DNA of 64,000 bases from Lamellibrachia satsuma (GCA_033239005.1 BSQZ01000026.1:3341001-3405000), one strand, 5' to 3'. Shown: positions 27,101 through 36,670, numbered from the stretch's first letter. Notes: generated by a model from the sequence alone, not told the origin. Program-made: numbers and translations.

Positions 27101-30100
27101 GACGCTCATGTCCTGCACCAGGTCTGTATACTCTTGGGACATCATCGTGCAGAAAGTCGGCAACAAGTTGTTCTTCGACAAGAGAGATGAATCCGATTTT
27201 GGTAATTCTACTTTTGTCGACTAATTCTGCATGTTCCAGATAAGGGTAATATATGTGGGGTTTTTTTTTTTGGGAGAGAAATGCTAGTCAAGTTAGGCAT
27301 GTTTTAGCTCGAAGGTAAATGGTATATATTTTATTTATTATGTAGCTACTACATATATTTTATTTATTATGTAGCTACTACATATATTTTATTTATTATG
27401 TAGCTACTACATATATTTTATTTATTGTGTAGCTACTACATATATTTTATTACAGGTTCCTCCTCAATTTTATTTTTTTGCTAATCTCATTTCAAATTAA
27501 TTTTCTGAAAAACAAAACCTACTATGATTGGCATTGACTCGCACAGTGCTTACCATTTTGGATATCCACTATTTTGATCCTTACCAAATCTAACCACTGA
27601 AGTAAATTTTGAAGAAAAAAATTGTCATTTTTTATTAAACATACTGCGCACATTACTTAAACTAAACATCTGGACATAAATTAACCGGATTAGCGATTGG
27701 CTGAACCATTGAGCAGCTTTGACCTATTATTATTGTCCAGTTTTTTATGTTGTCACTGGCAGGCAAGACGCAAGGTTGTTGGCAGTGTTTTGGGAATTAG
27801 AATCGGTTTGCTGCCACATCTAGAGTTTGTGGCTCAATGTTCCAACTGCCTTACGATGCGTATTGGGCTGTGACTAGCAGTGTTGAGTCCAAGTACATAA
27901 TTGTAATTGATTACAGGCAAATTATTGTAATTGATTACAGTTTTGAATCTGTTCCAAAAAGCGTATACCAAAATGTTTTCCTCTAGACAATTAGGTAACT
28001 GTTCAACACTAGTGATGTCATCTGGTGTAGAACAACTGAACAGTGGTATCAGCTGTTTAACACCAGATGGCGACGCTTCAATTGTTCCACACTAGTCAAA
28101 TTAAAATAATTATGGACCCTGCTGATTAAAGCCTGTACATTTAATAGGTCCAATACGATAATTGAAATGAGAAGTAATTGTAATTGCTTTGATTTTGTAT
28201 AACTAAGTATAACTAAGCCCAACCAGATGACTACTGACGTAGCTGCATTGAATTGTAGACATGTTGTCGGTGAGTGAGACAGCCACCGAACCCCCTCAAG
28301 ATGAAGGAAACAGCATCAACGCCCCACGCAATCTCGCAATGGAGGCAAAGTTTATCAACCAGAACTTCTCACAGCAAGTACTGAAAATGGTGAGCATGTT
28401 TGTAGCTGGTAAAATGGTTGCTTTTTTTAGAGTATTAAGTGTAGGTCATCAGTGAACTGCAGTGAATCTTTTCTATTAACCTGAAAATTGTTATGTGGAC
28501 TAATTTCCAGATGCTTCGTATGGATTATCTGTATTCAATACGGATCTTTGTTGAACTACAACCCATCTCGTATTTACAGTACTGGTAAACCGTTATAGTA
28601 TTTCAAGCTTATGCACTTGGTCCCACCAAAAACTGAGCATCAGAAATCATTGAAGTTGTCAATGCATGTTGTTTCTGGGTTATCCGTATGGAATATTGTT
28701 TTTTAAAAATGCGTTACAAGATTAGTCAGGCTGAAATCAACATACTACTAAACTATAAACTAGGATCCTGTTTTAGCTGTATGCCGATTTAAGCCAGCCT
28801 TGGGCGATTTTTATTTTTCATTATTAATTAATTAATTAATTAACAACTGACTAATCACGTAAAATATATTAAAGATATAACATATGTTGACAGTTTCATT
28901 CATTCCCCACTCTCAGCTAGAGAATATGGCTGAAATACAAAATGGTCCAATGACGTTTTACCGGTACTGTATACAGATTTGGTTCATATTTATGGGAAAA
29001 TCGCTAAGCAGATTTTATTGATGTAAGCATATTTCATAACCTGATAGATGTTGATACTCGATTGGAATCTGACCAATCATTGGGATATTTTTTACAGATT
29101 TATGCAGATTTGTCCAGAATTTCAAGTCAAAAATATGGATTTCAAGCATATATTGGACACATTGTAATCTGGATAGTTTGCATTGCTGTGTATTGTGGTC
29201 GAGTTTGACTGTCGATTAATTAATTGTAGTCGGACGACCGATATGACTTCGACGAGCCGAATCCCTTCGTGGGAGAGGAGGTGGAGGAGGCGAACGTGGC
29301 CCCAGTAGCCTACAAGTGAGGCCCTAAAATCTGGACGGGGTTTTTTTTTCGTTTTGTACATGGTCTGTGGAAAGTGACATTACATTACATTTTAATATTC
29401 TGGCTTGCTAAAGAATTATCGCAAAACATCAATTTTGATACCGCATTAAGCCAATGTCCTTTAACCTCAGACAATGCCCCCATGCAAAACACTGCACAAA
29501 GCCAATGTCCTTTAACCTCGTATGATGCCCTCATACAAATTACATTGACATATCCATGAAAATGTCCTCGTCCTTTGTGCCGTAGCCATCATATATCACA
29601 CAGGCATGCACTGAATAACGTGATTTTAGCACAATATGATTTACCGTATTCGACCTATTAAGCGTACATTGCCCTAATTAGCACACACCCCCTTTTTTAA
29701 TCAGCAGGATCTACAGGAACAACCAAAAAGTGTCGCCATCTGGTGTTAAACAGTTTGCACCACTTTTCAGTTGTTCTACACTAGTCAACTAAATGACACC
29801 ACTAGTATTAAACAGTTATTTTATTGTCTAGAGAAACAAATTTTGGTTTATGTATATAAGAACAGATTACCAGACATTTTTCCATGGCCCAATTTCCATC
29901 ATACTATAAAAAGTAATGGGGAAATAAATAATATTTTTTTAAACATCAATGTACGATGTTAGATAACACGGCTGTTCTGTGTTTTGATAGTATCCCTGAA
30001 CGTTTTGTTGCGATGACATTGCAGATATCGAAAGTGGGACCTCGGGAATGGTCTCCACTTAGTTGCGAGATGCGAACATGATGCCGCCACCTATGGACCA

Positions 30101-33100
30101 AACTCTGAACTACAGCTCGTTAATATCAAGGCGCTAAATGAATGGGACTCCAGGGTAAGTAATGTTTCATGTGCGTTCTGGAAAATACCTGTCAATAACA
30201 ATGGCCAACATGAGTTAGCAATGTTTTGATTAGGAAAGTATACACAGGTTCGCATGGACGCTGTTGAAAAATGGCAATTCATTTATTTTTGTTATCCGCA
30301 TTTGCGTACCGTAATGTTTCCGCGATGTGGATTATGTGCATTGTGTGTGTATCATGATATACAGATGTATTTTTGCGGCCCTAATAATCAATACAAGCTA
30401 TCTGCGCAGTAATATCAACAAATTGTGCGTTTAGTCATACATTTTTCACTATATCTACTTTAATTCATAAGTAGGTTTTTTAATTTTTATGGATTTTAAT
30501 CCCAGACATATACTTAGTTAATTTACATGATACAAAAATGTTAGGTATATTTTAAACTGAATTGTAATTGTAAATTAATAATGAGTGTTACTCATGTGCA
30601 TCCAAACACCAAAAAAAAATTTTATCTACTGATGTTGAATGGTTGCAAGATTTTACTAACTGAGATGTAATGTTAATTTTATTTGTTTGAAAAAAAAATT
30701 TTAATTTAGGTGTATGTGAAAGATGTACGTCCGACACCCCATACACCAAGCTGATTGGGTTAAACTTTTGAAACAGAATATAAATGTTTATATGCAGTTT
30801 CTGTGTGATGTTAATAAATATTATCAATATGATTGTCATTCTTAAGTCAAGTAGTCCAGGTCTGTGTCAAAAATATTTTTTTTTCGCTGTTCTTCATCTG
30901 TTTCACAACGTTTGTACATAATAAAAATATTACACTACTTGCTAAGCTTGCATTGGTTTTGTGCACTTTGAACCTAGCTGTACTGGACATTCACTGGAGC
31001 AACTTAGAACTAACACATCGATAAAACAATGTTAGATGAAGTCATAAAAAAATTAATTCCCCAATGATATTCTGGTTTAGTTGCCAAAATTACGCTGTTA
31101 AGCTGAACGTATTTTATGAAGCACCGACCTGCTGTTCTGTCCTGTTTGTCAGTGGACATGAACATTCACGATAGTGCTAGAGTGACTGGTGTCTGGAGCT
31201 CAGAGTCAGACGTTGTTTTCTCGACATTTACTCCTTTACCACACATGTAAAATGCTGCACGGTTGACATTAACCTGTTATCAGCACGGTTGACATTGACC
31301 TGTTATCATTTTGAGCGCGATGACAGTTCTTTGATTCAATGTCAGCACATATTTAACAAGTGGACAAGGATGCCATTGGCTTATCGAGAGTCCAACAATT
31401 TTTTAATCAGTGTGTTTTTTAAACATACTGACATTGTTGGCATCAAATTAAGTTTTGTGAGAGTTCTACCCATGCACGTGTGTTGACAGCATGCCGGTGG
31501 AGTGGAGTGGCGTCCAAAGCTAGACAACCAGCGAGGAGCTGTCCTCGCCACGGAGCTGAAGAACAACAACTGCAAGCTGGCCAAGTGGACGCTCTGTTCC
31601 CTGCTGGCCGGCTCACATCAAATAAAATTCGGGTGAGTGACTGGATTACAGTTTGGAATGTTTTGGGGATTGTTCCTCGCTACGCAGTTACCAATTGGCG
31701 TGAGCCAATACATTTTATTATTGTCGTTTTCACCCTCGGTTGATGCAACTAAAACTACTTTTGTCAGTTTGATGAAAAATATAGCTAACTGTGAACTTTT
31801 ATTTTTTAGTAGTTGGTTTATGGATTATATGTATTTTTAACATAATGTTGGTATTCATATTGTTAAGATTCCTGTTTTCAGGGGAGCCTAACCGGAAATA
31901 GCCTTCCCTATTTTTGCTAAGCCTCATGGCACAGTGGCATTATTTCAGTGCTCATTCACTAGGTGTCGCTGCCAAACTCACCAGAAGCACATTATGAAAT
32001 AAACTTGTTTAGTCCACAATTTAATTTGCATTTACGCTTGATTTTTTTATTAATAAAATAAAAGGCCGGATCGCCCTGTGACAGTGTATGCACGCGACAT
32101 ACTGTGTGTTGCAGCTACGTGTCGCGTCAACACGTCCTAGACTCGACCAAGCACGTCGTACTCGGCATGCAGCAATTCAAACCGACAGAGTTCGCACAAC
32201 AGATCAACCTGAAGTTGGAGAACGCCTGGGGCATCCTTCGCTGCATCATCGACATCTGTATGAAGCTGAAGCAGGGCAAATATCTCATTATGAAGGATCC
32301 AAACAAGGTGTGTCGCTTTATGTTCTTATTGCTCCCTTTTTAAAGGGCCGTTCACAGTTGACATTTACCTTTTCATACAAAGTGTACATATTCTGATACC
32401 CCCTTCCCCTTCCCCAAATTACTATTTTAAATGTTGATAAATTTCCAGATAAAAAAATATAAAATACTTCTGTTGCGCTAAAATCATCGGGAGACCCAAG
32501 CTCGGCATTACACCAAAACAAAAGGAGTTAAGCAGTTCCTAACCAATAAGCAGTTCCAGTTGTAAACAATTGGATTGGTACACTGGGGAGCTATGGAGGA
32601 TAAGCAAGTTTAAACAGTTGGGTTTTCAGTTTACGGCGAAAATGTTGTTATATTTCCTACAGACTTAACACTAACAGGGAGTGAGTTCCACAGAGTCGGT
32701 GCAGCAACTGAAAAAGACATTTACCTATTTAAATATCTGAAGTTTTATGTTTTTCTAGCAACTCTACAGTGTCATATTGATCAGTTTTCCACAAAATTGT
32801 GAATTTCCCAACAACAGCACTTCCCTAACCGTTCACCACATGCTGCCAAGGTGGTCATATTTCACACGTGACTGACATTTATTAAATTAGTACGTGATCC
32901 CCTTTAGTACGTGTTGTACGAACAGGGAAGAGTGGACAGTTGTGAACAGCCCTTAAAGGACTGAGGCCAGTTCATGTACTGCTGAACTGCCCTGGCTGTT
33001 ATCCCTTTCCACTTCTCCCTATCCGCAGCCTTCTCCCTCCATAATCGTCATCCTCTCCCTTTTGTATATCCTTCGCTATACGATTTGGATGTTGCATTTC

Positions 33101-35681
33101 ATGCATTTGTTGTAAAATTAACTTGTTTGTAATTAGTTTGGTGGGTCAGAAGGTGTATGATTTCATCTAGAATTGAGGTAGAGAATGGAACAGTGTTAAA
33201 TTATGGGTATTTGAAGTTATTTCACTAAAATATATCGAGTTGTCATTGACACTTACAATAACACTAAATAAGTTTGTTCTGTTTGCAACTGTAGAGGTTG
33301 AATATTACACTTGAGTATAGATGTGTATAAAACATATACAATAAAATGGTAGAGTATTTGTAAGTGAAAATAGGCCCCGGCCCTTTATGGTGATATACAA
33401 AATGGTATAGTTTAAATTTAAAATAGACAAAGCAATAATGAAAGCACAAGGAGATACACATTTACAACAAAAACAGATTCAGGGGTAGTTTTGTGTTGGC
33501 TCTTGTCGTGTTGTGACTAAGAAATGTTCGATGAAACCTCATCCCGCCAAAAGACAAAACACATAATTTCCTTGTTCCCCATCCTGATCAACAGTATCCC
33601 AAGGGATCTCCCTTTAACCCTTTCGTGGCCAAATGAATACCAATTTGTACCTGCTGCTGAGTTGTATTGTTTCAACTAAAGAATCCTATTAAATCACAAA
33701 TCCTATAATTAGGTCGGGTTGCATGAATGCAAATAAATATTAAATTTTTCATCCGATAAAAAAATTGCACAGTAGTTAAAAACCTAACTGCTGAAGTAAA
33801 TAGCAAAAAATGAGAGAGTTATGTGAATTTATTTACAAAATATGCCTCGCTAAAGTTTGAAGAAGAAAAAAATATTTTCGAAATTATTCTCGATAATTAA
33901 TTTTTATTATATTTTCCACCAATAATTAGCGGATACATGCAGCGTATGAAATGTAGATAAATTAATATGCTGTCAAATGCAAAAAAGAATTTTGTGTCTA
34001 GGGTAAACCAAACTGAAATCACAGTATTTTTTTAATGCACGTCTTTGTGATTTCCATTAAACTATACATGAAACATATTGTTCTCGTGATGATCAGTTCC
34101 GTTAGAAATATCTTCATCAAGGCTGATGTCACTGTCACTGTCGACAGTGTTGTGTTGCCTCTCAGTGACGTCGATGTCAAAACTACCTTCCAAAAATCCC
34201 TCAAAATCCGAATCACTCGAGTTTGATATAACGACAACGTTCAGAATTACAATCAAGCTACGGAAAAACGCCGCTCTATCCTGCTGTGCAATAATACTGT
34301 TGTACAAAAATAGACTGCTCAAACTTATCATTTAATCATAGACATCGCCAATGTTTTCGTTCTTTGAAACTGCAGACATTCTCCATTATACCAGCTCGCA
34401 GCAAACGGCAAGCTTTTATCTGATTGGCTGAAAATTACGTAACCAAAATCGTAGTTTAAAAGTGGTTCCGTTTTCAGTATTTAATGTCGAACCCAGAACA
34501 AGTTTGCCAATAAAAATTTTTAAGTATTTCCAACAATTGTCAACATTTACCTGTTAATTTAAAGCATACTGATTCTCATACAGCTCCTCCTAGAATTAGT
34601 ACTTTGAAATGTTGATAATTTTCCAGATTTAAATATCTTATAGTATATAAAAACAACTCCATGGTGTCGTATTGATAACTATTTTCTATGAAGTTGTGAA
34701 TGTCCAACATTTTAGACTGTATTACAGCTCCGTGCCTTAACCGGTTAAGTAATTTACAACAAAAGTAGTTCCGTAAAAGCTCACTGCACAGCGCCGCATG
34801 ATGCAACATCGGTCATATTTCACATGCAACCAACATAAAAAATTAGTATGCAGGCCTTGACCCCCCTTAATATGCTTTGTACAAAAAGGTAAACGTTGAC
34901 AATTATGAACCGTCCCAAAATGGCCAAATCCTGCTTGTTTGTGGAGGCACAGTACAATGAAACGTGTTTGTGGAGCCACAGTACAATGAGACGTGTTTGC
35001 CGCCGTTGTTTCACCGAGTTCTTTGATGTTGCTTCAGCCAATGCTGCGTATTTATGACATCCCAAACAACACGTTTGAGAGTGATGATGACGACGATGAC
35101 GGCAACGACTCTGAGGACTCTGATGATGACACCAGCGAAGAAGAGGGTGGGGCAAAGGAGCCAGGTAAAGATCGGTGAGGTTCTAGCTGTTCAGGGGAAA
35201 GTTATACCAAATATAGCCAGCACTTTCACATATTATATTTGCTGAGACATTATTGAATTCACTACACAGCAGTAGTCCCCTCTTATAAGGCCATTTATCA
35301 TGGGCCTGGACTGGTGAGAGGGACTACTGTTTTATTATCACAATTTTATTTCCTAGTATTTACCACTGCTGGAATATGTTTATTGTCCGATGACTGGCAA
35401 CCCAGTAGGTAAATTTAGGTAAAACGTAAACACAGTGCAGTTGCATTTATAGCCAGTCTGGTCCTCGTTTGAAATTAATAAAAGCTCCATCGTTGCATAA
35501 TGCACAGCAAAATAGTCAATGTGTGTTTTTATAGTAATTGTGTATGCATCCAAATTGTTCTGTACAAATTTGAGTGAGTTGGCTATAATATTTAGAATTG
35601 TGTCAAAACCCACACTGGTTGTGATGAGATGAAGAGGTAATTTATGGTTTGTTGTTTACAGAAGCTGAGCGGAAGCAGTGA
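14987..35681 (+). CDS. EIF3D: EIF3D, eukaryotic translation initiation factor 3 subunit D
   Basis: Fifteen coding exons: 14987-15109, 17755-17800, 21905-22044, 23080-23165, 24246-24318, 25006-25127, 25546-25678, 27054-27201, 28259-28389, 29230-29315, 30025-30154, 31490-31632, 32115-32307, 35038-35164, 35662-35681. All junctions have AG/GT and agree in phase, giving about 566 aa; the usual length is near 550. Recognised from the conserved start ([18 protein letters not shown]), [54 protein letters not shown] and the acidic tail. By family knowledge eIF3d is a cytoplasmic subunit of the eIF3 complex on the 40S ribosome, and its central domain binds the mRNA cap. Introns hold LINEs, minisatellites and interspersed repeats. 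Ending is ambiguous: reading through the exon-14 donor reaches a stop at 35176-35178 (564 aa). Confidence 0.96.
15395..15490. promoter_or_regulatory. Cluster of octamer-like ATGCAAAT motifs (EIF3D intron 1)
   Basis: ATGCAAAT at 15417-15424, 15443-15450, 15449-15456 and 15476-15483. A second cluster is at 17191-17198, 17254-17261 and (inverted) 17279-17286. The octamer is the POU/Oct consensus. The repetition may instead reflect a decayed low-complexity repeat. Confidence 0.4.
15546..16505 (+). mobile_element. 5'-truncated jockey/CR1-like LINE in EIF3D intron 1
   Basis: Open from IYINDLTNV and [13 protein letters not shown] (FADD box, about 15595) through [14 protein letters not shown] and [16 protein letters not shown] to [13 protein letters not shown] and the end at 16454. 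A single in-frame TAG at 15978-15980 interrupts it, where the family has HLEY. It ends in a (TATG)n-like tail at 16482-16505. Same strand as EIF3D. The near-intact frame suggests a recent copy. Confidence 0.9.
17755..17800 (+). CDS. EIF3D: EIF3D exon 2 (46 nt)
   Basis: A 46-nt exon encodes [15 protein letters not shown] plus one base of Asn57. Acceptor TTTCAG, donor GTAAGT. This is the conserved VADWTG-x-YQD-RY motif of eIF3d and it bridges exons 1 and 3 exactly in phase. Confidence 0.96.
19140..21735 (+). mobile_element. RTE-like LINE, nearly full ORF, in EIF3D intron 2
   Basis: Begins inside the AP-endonuclease domain ([11 protein letters not shown] at about 19216; SQIDHIL at about 19426). 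It then carries reverse transcriptase motifs: [50 protein letters not shown] and [10 protein letters not shown] (about 20920). The C-terminal region follows ([20 protein letters not shown]) to the stop at 21715-21717. Only two lesions were seen: a TAA at 19856-19858 and a frameshift near 21030. The tail is (TAAG)n at 21715-21735. It is 5'-truncated and in the same orientation as EIF3D. Confidence 0.92.
21905..22044 (+). CDS. EIF3D: EIF3D exon 3
   Basis: A 140-nt exon: completes Asn57, then [20 protein letters not shown] and [14 protein letters not shown], ending RNRFTQ. Acceptor TTCTAG, donor GTTAGT. Conserved SSQFGG and [12 protein letters not shown] motifs. Confidence 0.97.
22241..22410 (+). 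repeat. Interspersed repeat, partial copy 1 (EIF3D intron 3)
   Basis: The core GCACCTACCTGCTGTTCTGT then AACATTCACGATGGTGCTAG recurs at 22646, 24715 and 31115. This copy has only the second half of the full unit. Confidence 0.75.
22480..22800 (+). repeat. Interspersed repeat, copy 2 (EIF3D intron 3)
   Basis: From TTTATTGCACTTTAAACC through AATTCCCCAATGACATTC to ATTCACGATGGTGCTAGAG and ACATTCACTTCACTACCAC. Same order as copies 3 and 4. No coding potential or TIRs seen. Confidence 0.75.
23080..23165 (+). CDS. EIF3D: EIF3D exon 4 (Arg-rich region)
   Basis: An 86-nt exon encodes [14 protein letters not shown] through KNQKSRE plus two bases of Arg132. This is the basic segment of eIF3d implicated in RNA contact. 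Donor GTCAGT. The frame stays open into the intron (see the 42-bp minisatellite). Confidence 0.92.
23194..23613. repeat. 42-bp minisatellite in EIF3D intron 4
   Basis: Ten units of exactly 42 bp, starting ACTGATACACCGTTGTATGA. The first units vary (CTGGTG, CCATTG), the later six are nearly identical. 42 is a multiple of three and the unit has no stop in several frames, so ORFs of 146-233 codons run through on both strands. Confidence 0.95.
23840..24020 (+). repeat. SINE-like dispersed repeat (EIF3D intron 4)
   Basis: Contains AACACTAACAGGGAATGAAT and ATGCAGCAACAGAGAAAAGG, matching the block nested at 32450-32722. No tRNA-like head was recognised, so the class is unproven. Confidence 0.5.
24246..24318 (+). 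CDS. EIF3D: EIF3D exon 5 (Arg/Gln-rich region)
   Basis: A 73-nt exon: [17 protein letters not shown] and on to WRDR. Acceptor TTGCAG, donor GTAAGT. It continues the basic region; the KWQKQFG part matches the KKFQKQFG segment of other eIF3d proteins. Confidence 0.94.
24530..24930 (+). repeat. Interspersed repeat, copy 3 (EIF3D intron 5)
   Basis: Starts in an AATAATAATGCAATG-type stretch, continues with AATTCCCCAGTGTTAG and GACACCTACCTGCTGTTCTG, and extends to GACAGTTCTTTTGCTTAATG, the fullest 3' part shared with copy 4. Confidence 0.75.
25006..25127 (+). CDS. EIF3D: EIF3D exon 6
   Basis: A 122-nt exon encodes [19 protein letters not shown] then [14 protein letters not shown], ending at the split Leu197. 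It holds the conserved W-x-V-x-EEMDF motif at the start of the cap-binding domain. Donor GTAAGT. Confidence 0.96.
25546..25678 (+). CDS. EIF3D: EIF3D exon 7
   Basis: A 133-nt exon encodes [30 protein letters not shown] and [12 protein letters not shown]. Highly conserved core of eIF3d. Donor GTATGG. Confidence 0.97.
25920..26010 (+). repeat. GGCGCC-family dispersed repeat, copy 2 (EIF3D intron 7)
   Basis: Reads TATATCCTTAGGAACCTGAG then GCGCAACAGAACAGAATCAT and AAGCATAATTGTGAACA, matching the copy at 56285-56410 almost base for base in its second half. Confidence 0.65.
27054..27201 (+). CDS. EIF3D: EIF3D exon 8
   Basis: A 148-nt exon encodes [36 protein letters not shown] and [11 protein letters not shown]. 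It contains the cap-binding-domain core. The donor GTAATT is weaker than the others. Confidence 0.97.
27324..27452. repeat. 29-bp minisatellite (EIF3D intron 8)
   Basis: ATATATTTTATTTATTATGT plus AGCTACTAC, about 4.5 near-identical units. Confidence 0.93.
27455..27720 (+). repeat. Distant copy of the 546-bp duplication family (EIF3D intron 8)
   Basis: CCATTTTGGATATCCACTAT then CTTACCAAATCTAACCACTG and ATTACTTAAACTAAACATCT match 47880-48010 and 48424-48550. The preceding GGTTCCTCCTCAATTT also matches 47578 onward. Confidence 0.7.
27977..28075 (+). repeat. Inverted repeat arm 1 (EIF3D intron 8)
   Basis: TTTTCCTCTAGACAATTAGG through CACCAGATGGCGAC is an imperfect reverse complement of 29729-29838. 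The arms flank exons 9 and 10. Confidence 0.7.
28259..28389 (+). CDS. EIF3D: EIF3D exon 9
   Basis: A 131-nt exon: [20 protein letters not shown] and [19 protein letters not shown], all strongly conserved. Acceptor TTGTAG, donor GTGAGC. Exons 9 and 10 lie between the two arms of an inverted repeat. Confidence 0.97.
29230..29315 (+). CDS. EIF3D: EIF3D exon 10
   Basis: An 86-nt exon: [17 protein letters not shown] and [10 protein letters not shown] plus two bases of Lys363. The NPF motif and AYKYRKW junction fit eIF3d. Donor GTGAGG. Confidence 0.95.
29729..29838 (-). repeat. Inverted repeat arm 2 (EIF3D intron 10)
   Basis: GTGTCGCCATCTGGTGTTAA, CAGTTGTTCTACACTAGTC and TTGTCTAGAGAAAC pair with arm 1 at 27977-28075. 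Confidence 0.7.
30025..30154 (+). CDS. EIF3D: EIF3D exon 11
   Basis: A 130-nt exon: [19 protein letters not shown] and [15 protein letters not shown], conserved eIF3d motifs (RCEHD, NIK-LNEWDSR). Donor GTAAGT. Confidence 0.97.
30930..31360 (+). repeat. Interspersed repeat, copy 4 (EIF3D intron 11)
   Basis: TTGTGCACTTTGAACCTAGC, AATTCCCCAATGATATTC, GCACCGACCTGCTGTTCTGT and GACAGTTCTTTGATTCAATG follow in the family's order. A short internal duplication of CACGGTTGACATT...CCTGTTATCA is present at 31258-31308. The LINE 3' fragment follows directly. Confidence 0.75.
31360..31450 (-). mobile_element. LINE 3'-end fragment next to EIF3D exon 12
   Basis: GCCATTGGCTTATCGAGAGT and following bases match the 3' end of the minus-strand LINE at 13140-13230, in the same orientation. 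It lies about 40 bp before the exon 12 acceptor. Confidence 0.7.
31490..31632 (+). CDS. EIF3D: EIF3D exon 12
   Basis: A 143-nt exon: [40 protein letters not shown] and GSHQIKF, ending at split Gly454. Acceptor TTGACAG lies about 40 bp after a LINE fragment. Donor GTGAGT. Confidence 0.97.
32115..32307 (+). CDS. EIF3D: EIF3D exon 13
   Basis: A 193-nt exon: [39 protein letters not shown] and [20 protein letters not shown]. This is the most conserved C-terminal block of eIF3d. Donor GTGTGT. Confidence 0.97.
32342..32956. mobile_element. TIR element in EIF3D intron 13 with a nested insertion
   Basis: The left end GGGCCGTTCACAGTTGAC and the reverse complement of the right end (GGGCTGTTCACAACTGTC) are inverted repeats next to TTAAA on both sides. 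Compared with a second, more diverged copy (34528-34915), a block at about 32450-32722 is extra; that block matches SINE-like repeats elsewhere (23840-24010 and, inverted, 53970-54060). Confidence 0.7.
34528..34915. mobile_element. Second, diverged copy of the intron-13 TIR element
   Basis: ATTGTCAACATTTACCTGTT at the left, AAATGTTGATAATTTTCCAG inside and GGTCATATTTCACATGCAAC near the right match the element at 32342-32956 in the same order. The right end reads TTGACAATTATGAACCGTCC. It lacks the nested block. Confidence 0.65.
35038..35164 (+). CDS. EIF3D: EIF3D exon 14 (acidic tail)
   Basis: A 127-nt exon: [15 protein letters not shown] followed by an Asp/Glu/Ser-rich tail and GGAKEP. Acceptor GCTTCAG. 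The donor CAG|GTAAAG leads to exon 15. If it is not used, the frame continues GKDR and stops at 35176-35178. The acidic C-terminus is typical of eIF3d. Confidence 0.92.
35662..35681 (+). CDS. EIF3D: EIF3D exon 15 (last codons and stop)
   Basis: A strong acceptor (GTTTGTTGTTTACAG) is followed in phase by AEARKQ-like residues: split Glu561, then AERKQ and TGA at 35679-35681. A 3' UTR of about 380 nt would follow, ending near the AATAAA at 36054. This terminal exon is inferred from splice signals and phase only. Confidence 0.6.
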
Positions 35682-36053
35682 GACTTATGTGCTACAAATT
35701 TCGTCGACTTCCAGATTATTTTTTGATTATTTGACTACATAAATGAGGAAAAATACCAACCGTGACACATGTTAACTGTACACACGGGCTGTAGGAAAGT
35801 TATTTAGCCAGTGACTTAAGATGCAGATATGAAATTTCAACAGCTGTTCTGTGGTTCAACCCGGTGCATCCGAGCCAATCCATTTAGACATTGTTTTGAT
35901 CACAGTAATTCTTATATATCAGTATGAATATTACATAAAATTTGCTAGGCGTAACATTATGAATATAATGTTGCGACTATGAATATAATGTTGCATAAAT
36001 CTGCCAGTGAAAGGTGGTGCTTTACTTTGCTATTCGCTGGAATAGATTTTGTA

Positions 36054-36059
36054 AATAAA
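36054..36059 (+). terminator. Candidate EIF3D polyadenylation signal AATAAA
   Basis: AATAAA lies about 370 nt after the proposed EIF3D stop, followed by a G/T-richer stretch (GTGTTGTGTTTTGG at about 36086). No other canonical hexamer was noted between the stop and this point. Confidence 0.5.
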
Positions 36060-36340
36060 GAACAGCTAATTAAAGTGAGCAAACGGTGTTGTGTTTTGGT
36101 TTGAGAAGCAGAGCATGACAGTATGTCGGTGTATCATACCATGATAGTATGTTGGTATATTATACCAACATACGAAGTGGGTTAAGCCTGCAGCACACTT
36201 CATCAGCCAATAAATAATCGGTTAACATGCTGCAAATTCTGACAATTCTACAACTAGATTGGGGGTTTGTTGGGCAATATCTAACAGAGCTAAGCCTGCA
36301 GCACACTAGCTGATTTTTCGTCGCGACTAACACGTCTGTA

Positions 36341-36478
36341 ATGTCGAATTTGGAATTAAGCAAACATGACGGCGCTCACACCATACGTGGCGGCGATGCG
36401 GAGAAGAAGACAGAAGCTAGCTTTGTTCGTCTTGATTATGCTACGGAGGATAAAGAGATGCAGAAAAGCAAACAAACA
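36341..36478 (+). pseudogene. ORF start inside a TIR element, cut by a MITE fragment
   Basis: An ATG shortly after the left TIR (36298-36323) opens MSNLELSKHDGAHTIRGGD and continues to LRLL-like sequence; from about 36479 the DNA matches the 455-468-bp MITE family instead. It may be the N-terminus of the element's own lost transposase. Function unknown. Confidence 0.3.
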
Positions 36479-36670
36479 AAATCCTTCCGCCTGCTGAAAT
36501 CATCTAAAAATCCAGTTACATTGTCGACATGTTCTACCGGCAAACTTACCAATGTGCCTGCTCAAATGCAGTTATTTGAAATAATGATTTTTTTTAAATT
36601 ACACATCTAAAATTACTGTGCGCAACATTCGTGTGTAACACACCAGGAAGTCTAACTGAGGTATGGTCCC
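36479..36670 (+). mobile_element. MITE copy C, 5'-truncated
   Basis: AATCCTTCCGCCTGCTGAAA and then AAATCATCTAAAAATCCA-like sequence match the second half of copies A and B; the right end is ATTCGTGTGTAACACAC followed by CTAACTGAGGTATGGTCCC. The left half is missing. Confidence 0.75.
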
